64,000 nucleotides of DNA from Lachnospiraceae bacterium (GTDB lineage: Bacteria > Bacillota > Clostridia > Lachnospirales > Lachnospiraceae): contig JAFYYN010000005.1 of the NCBI GenBank assembly GCA_017557525.1, forward strand, positions 1-64,000, read 5' to 3'. The position numbers were made by a program, and so were the translations under genes. The notes below the pieces were generated by a model, which saw only the letters and a list, made by a program, of their open reading frames with translations, had not been told where the DNA came from and searched no databases. Shown one piece after another: positions 63,621 through 64,000 of this stretch (the first letter of the stretch is position 1; every line of letters starts with the position of its first letter).

Positions 63621-63648
63621 TTGTACTCAAAAAAATATATGGTAAAAT
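63621..63648 (+). promoter_or_regulatory. Promoter before the DUF6273 gene
   Basis: TTGTAC (63621-63626), 16-bp spacer, TAAAAT (63643-63648) preceded by TGG. It resembles the promoter at 62763. Confidence 0.55.
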
Positions 63649-63691
63649 CGATTGGCTGACAGTTTCTGTTACGGAATGAGAGGAGACTGTT

Positions 63692-64000
63692 ATGGGAAAA
63701 GAACGGATGGTTAATAAGAATTATAATTTATTAGGTAAGCTTTTATCACTTATATTTGTGATTGGAACGATTATATTTATAATATTTTACTTATTTAATA
63801 CAGAGTTGATCGAGAAAGGAGATATTGTTTTTTTTGGTTTATATGAACAGGATGCAGATTTTGATAACGGAAGTGAACCTATTCAGTGGAAGGTAATCTC
63901 TATAATCGGGTCTAAAGCTTTTCTTTTAAGCGAGTATGGAATAGATGCGCAAAAATATAATGTTCAGACAGAAAATGCGGATTCATATGTAACATGGGAA
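63692..64000 (+). CDS. Membrane-anchored DUF6273-type protein, cut at the window end
   Basis: The first 103 codons of an open frame. A basic N-terminus and one transmembrane helix (about residues 14-36, LGKLLSLIFVIGTIIFIIFY) are followed by an extracellular segment KGDIVFFGLYEQDADFDNGS, EPIQWKVISIIGSKAFLLSE and TWE. This pattern (gDxVxFGxYxQ then IxWxVL and LLLS) is typical of DUF6273 domains, found in surface proteins of Clostridia. AGAGGAG precedes the ATG. The C-terminus is outside the window. Confidence 0.72.
   Translation, partial: MGKERMVNKNYNLLGKLLSLIFVIGTIIFIIFYLFNTELIEKGDIVFFGLYEQDADFDNGSEPIQWKVISIIGSKAFLLSEYGIDAQKYNVQTENADSYVTWE

Overview
The window is one contiguous stretch of a low-to-moderate GC Firmicutes chromosome, most likely a plant-polysaccharide-degrading Lachnospiraceae of the Butyrivibrio/Pseudobutyrivibrio type. 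The clues are AGGAGG ribosome sites with several TTG/GTG starts, a valS T-box, DUF4364 and DUF4250 proteins, HflK/HflC with PEGA and trigger-factor-like lipoproteins, GH39 and GH51 enzymes, and small palindromic repeats ending in GATGAGGTG. The genus is inference. I see no rRNA, tRNA, phage, insertion sequence or CRISPR array.

Layout. 1-2.8 kb: the first codons of a leftward gene, a repeat-rich region and an S-layer-homology surface protein. 2.9-6.5 kb (minus): methyltransferase-larE-larB-larC, the nickel-pincer cofactor pathway without larA. 6.6-13.9 kb: HerA-like ATPase, small lipoprotein, gltX, UvrD-like helicase, tlyA and a zinc-ribbon membrane protein. 14-18 kb: tig-clpP-clpX-engB, facing a DUF4364 regulator. 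18.7-24.8 kb: cca, PEGA protein, hflK, hflC and a trigger-factor-like lipoprotein. 24.8-28 kb: T-box and valS. 28-33.5 kb: two paralogous Ig-like surface proteins. 33.6-41 kb: ecfA1-ecfA2-ecfT-truA and rplM-rpsI, the usual Firmicutes ribosomal neighbourhood, interrupted by a large CAP-domain surface protein. 41-52.3 kb: copper ATPase, CapA protein, GH39 xylosidase, small membrane protein, pyrE, sirtuin, ABC exporter half, thiN and degV. 52.4-57.5 kb: thiamine salvage (TPP riboswitch, a second TPP-like RNA, thiW-thiM-thiE, thiD-methyltransferase-tenA). 57.5-64 kb: M18 aminopeptidase, Mn-riboswitch-like RNA with a CaCA exchanger, DUF4250, GH51 arabinofuranosidase, then an AT-rich end with an orphan gene and a DUF6273 protein cut by the window edge.

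How genes work together. The thiamine genes form a salvage route: ThiW imports thiazole, probably through the EcfA1/A2/T module encoded at 33.6-36.3 kb; ThiM and ThiD phosphorylate thiazole and pyrimidine, ThiE joins them, ThiN makes TPP, and TenA recycles pyrimidine. GH39 and GH51 both lack signal peptides, which suggests intracellular trimming of imported arabinoxylan oligosaccharides. Tig, ClpXP, HflKC and the lipoprotein foldase cover protein quality control inside and outside the membrane.

The most unusual observations are a second, incomplete TPP-like aptamer before thiW; short palindromic repeats that have entered coding sequence (inside truA and at the 3' ends of thiW and hflK); terminator-like hairpins whose left arm contains the next gene's -10 box; a probable internal start in the copper ATPase giving a free CopZ-like domain; and an uncharacterised methyltransferase inside the thiamine salvage cluster.
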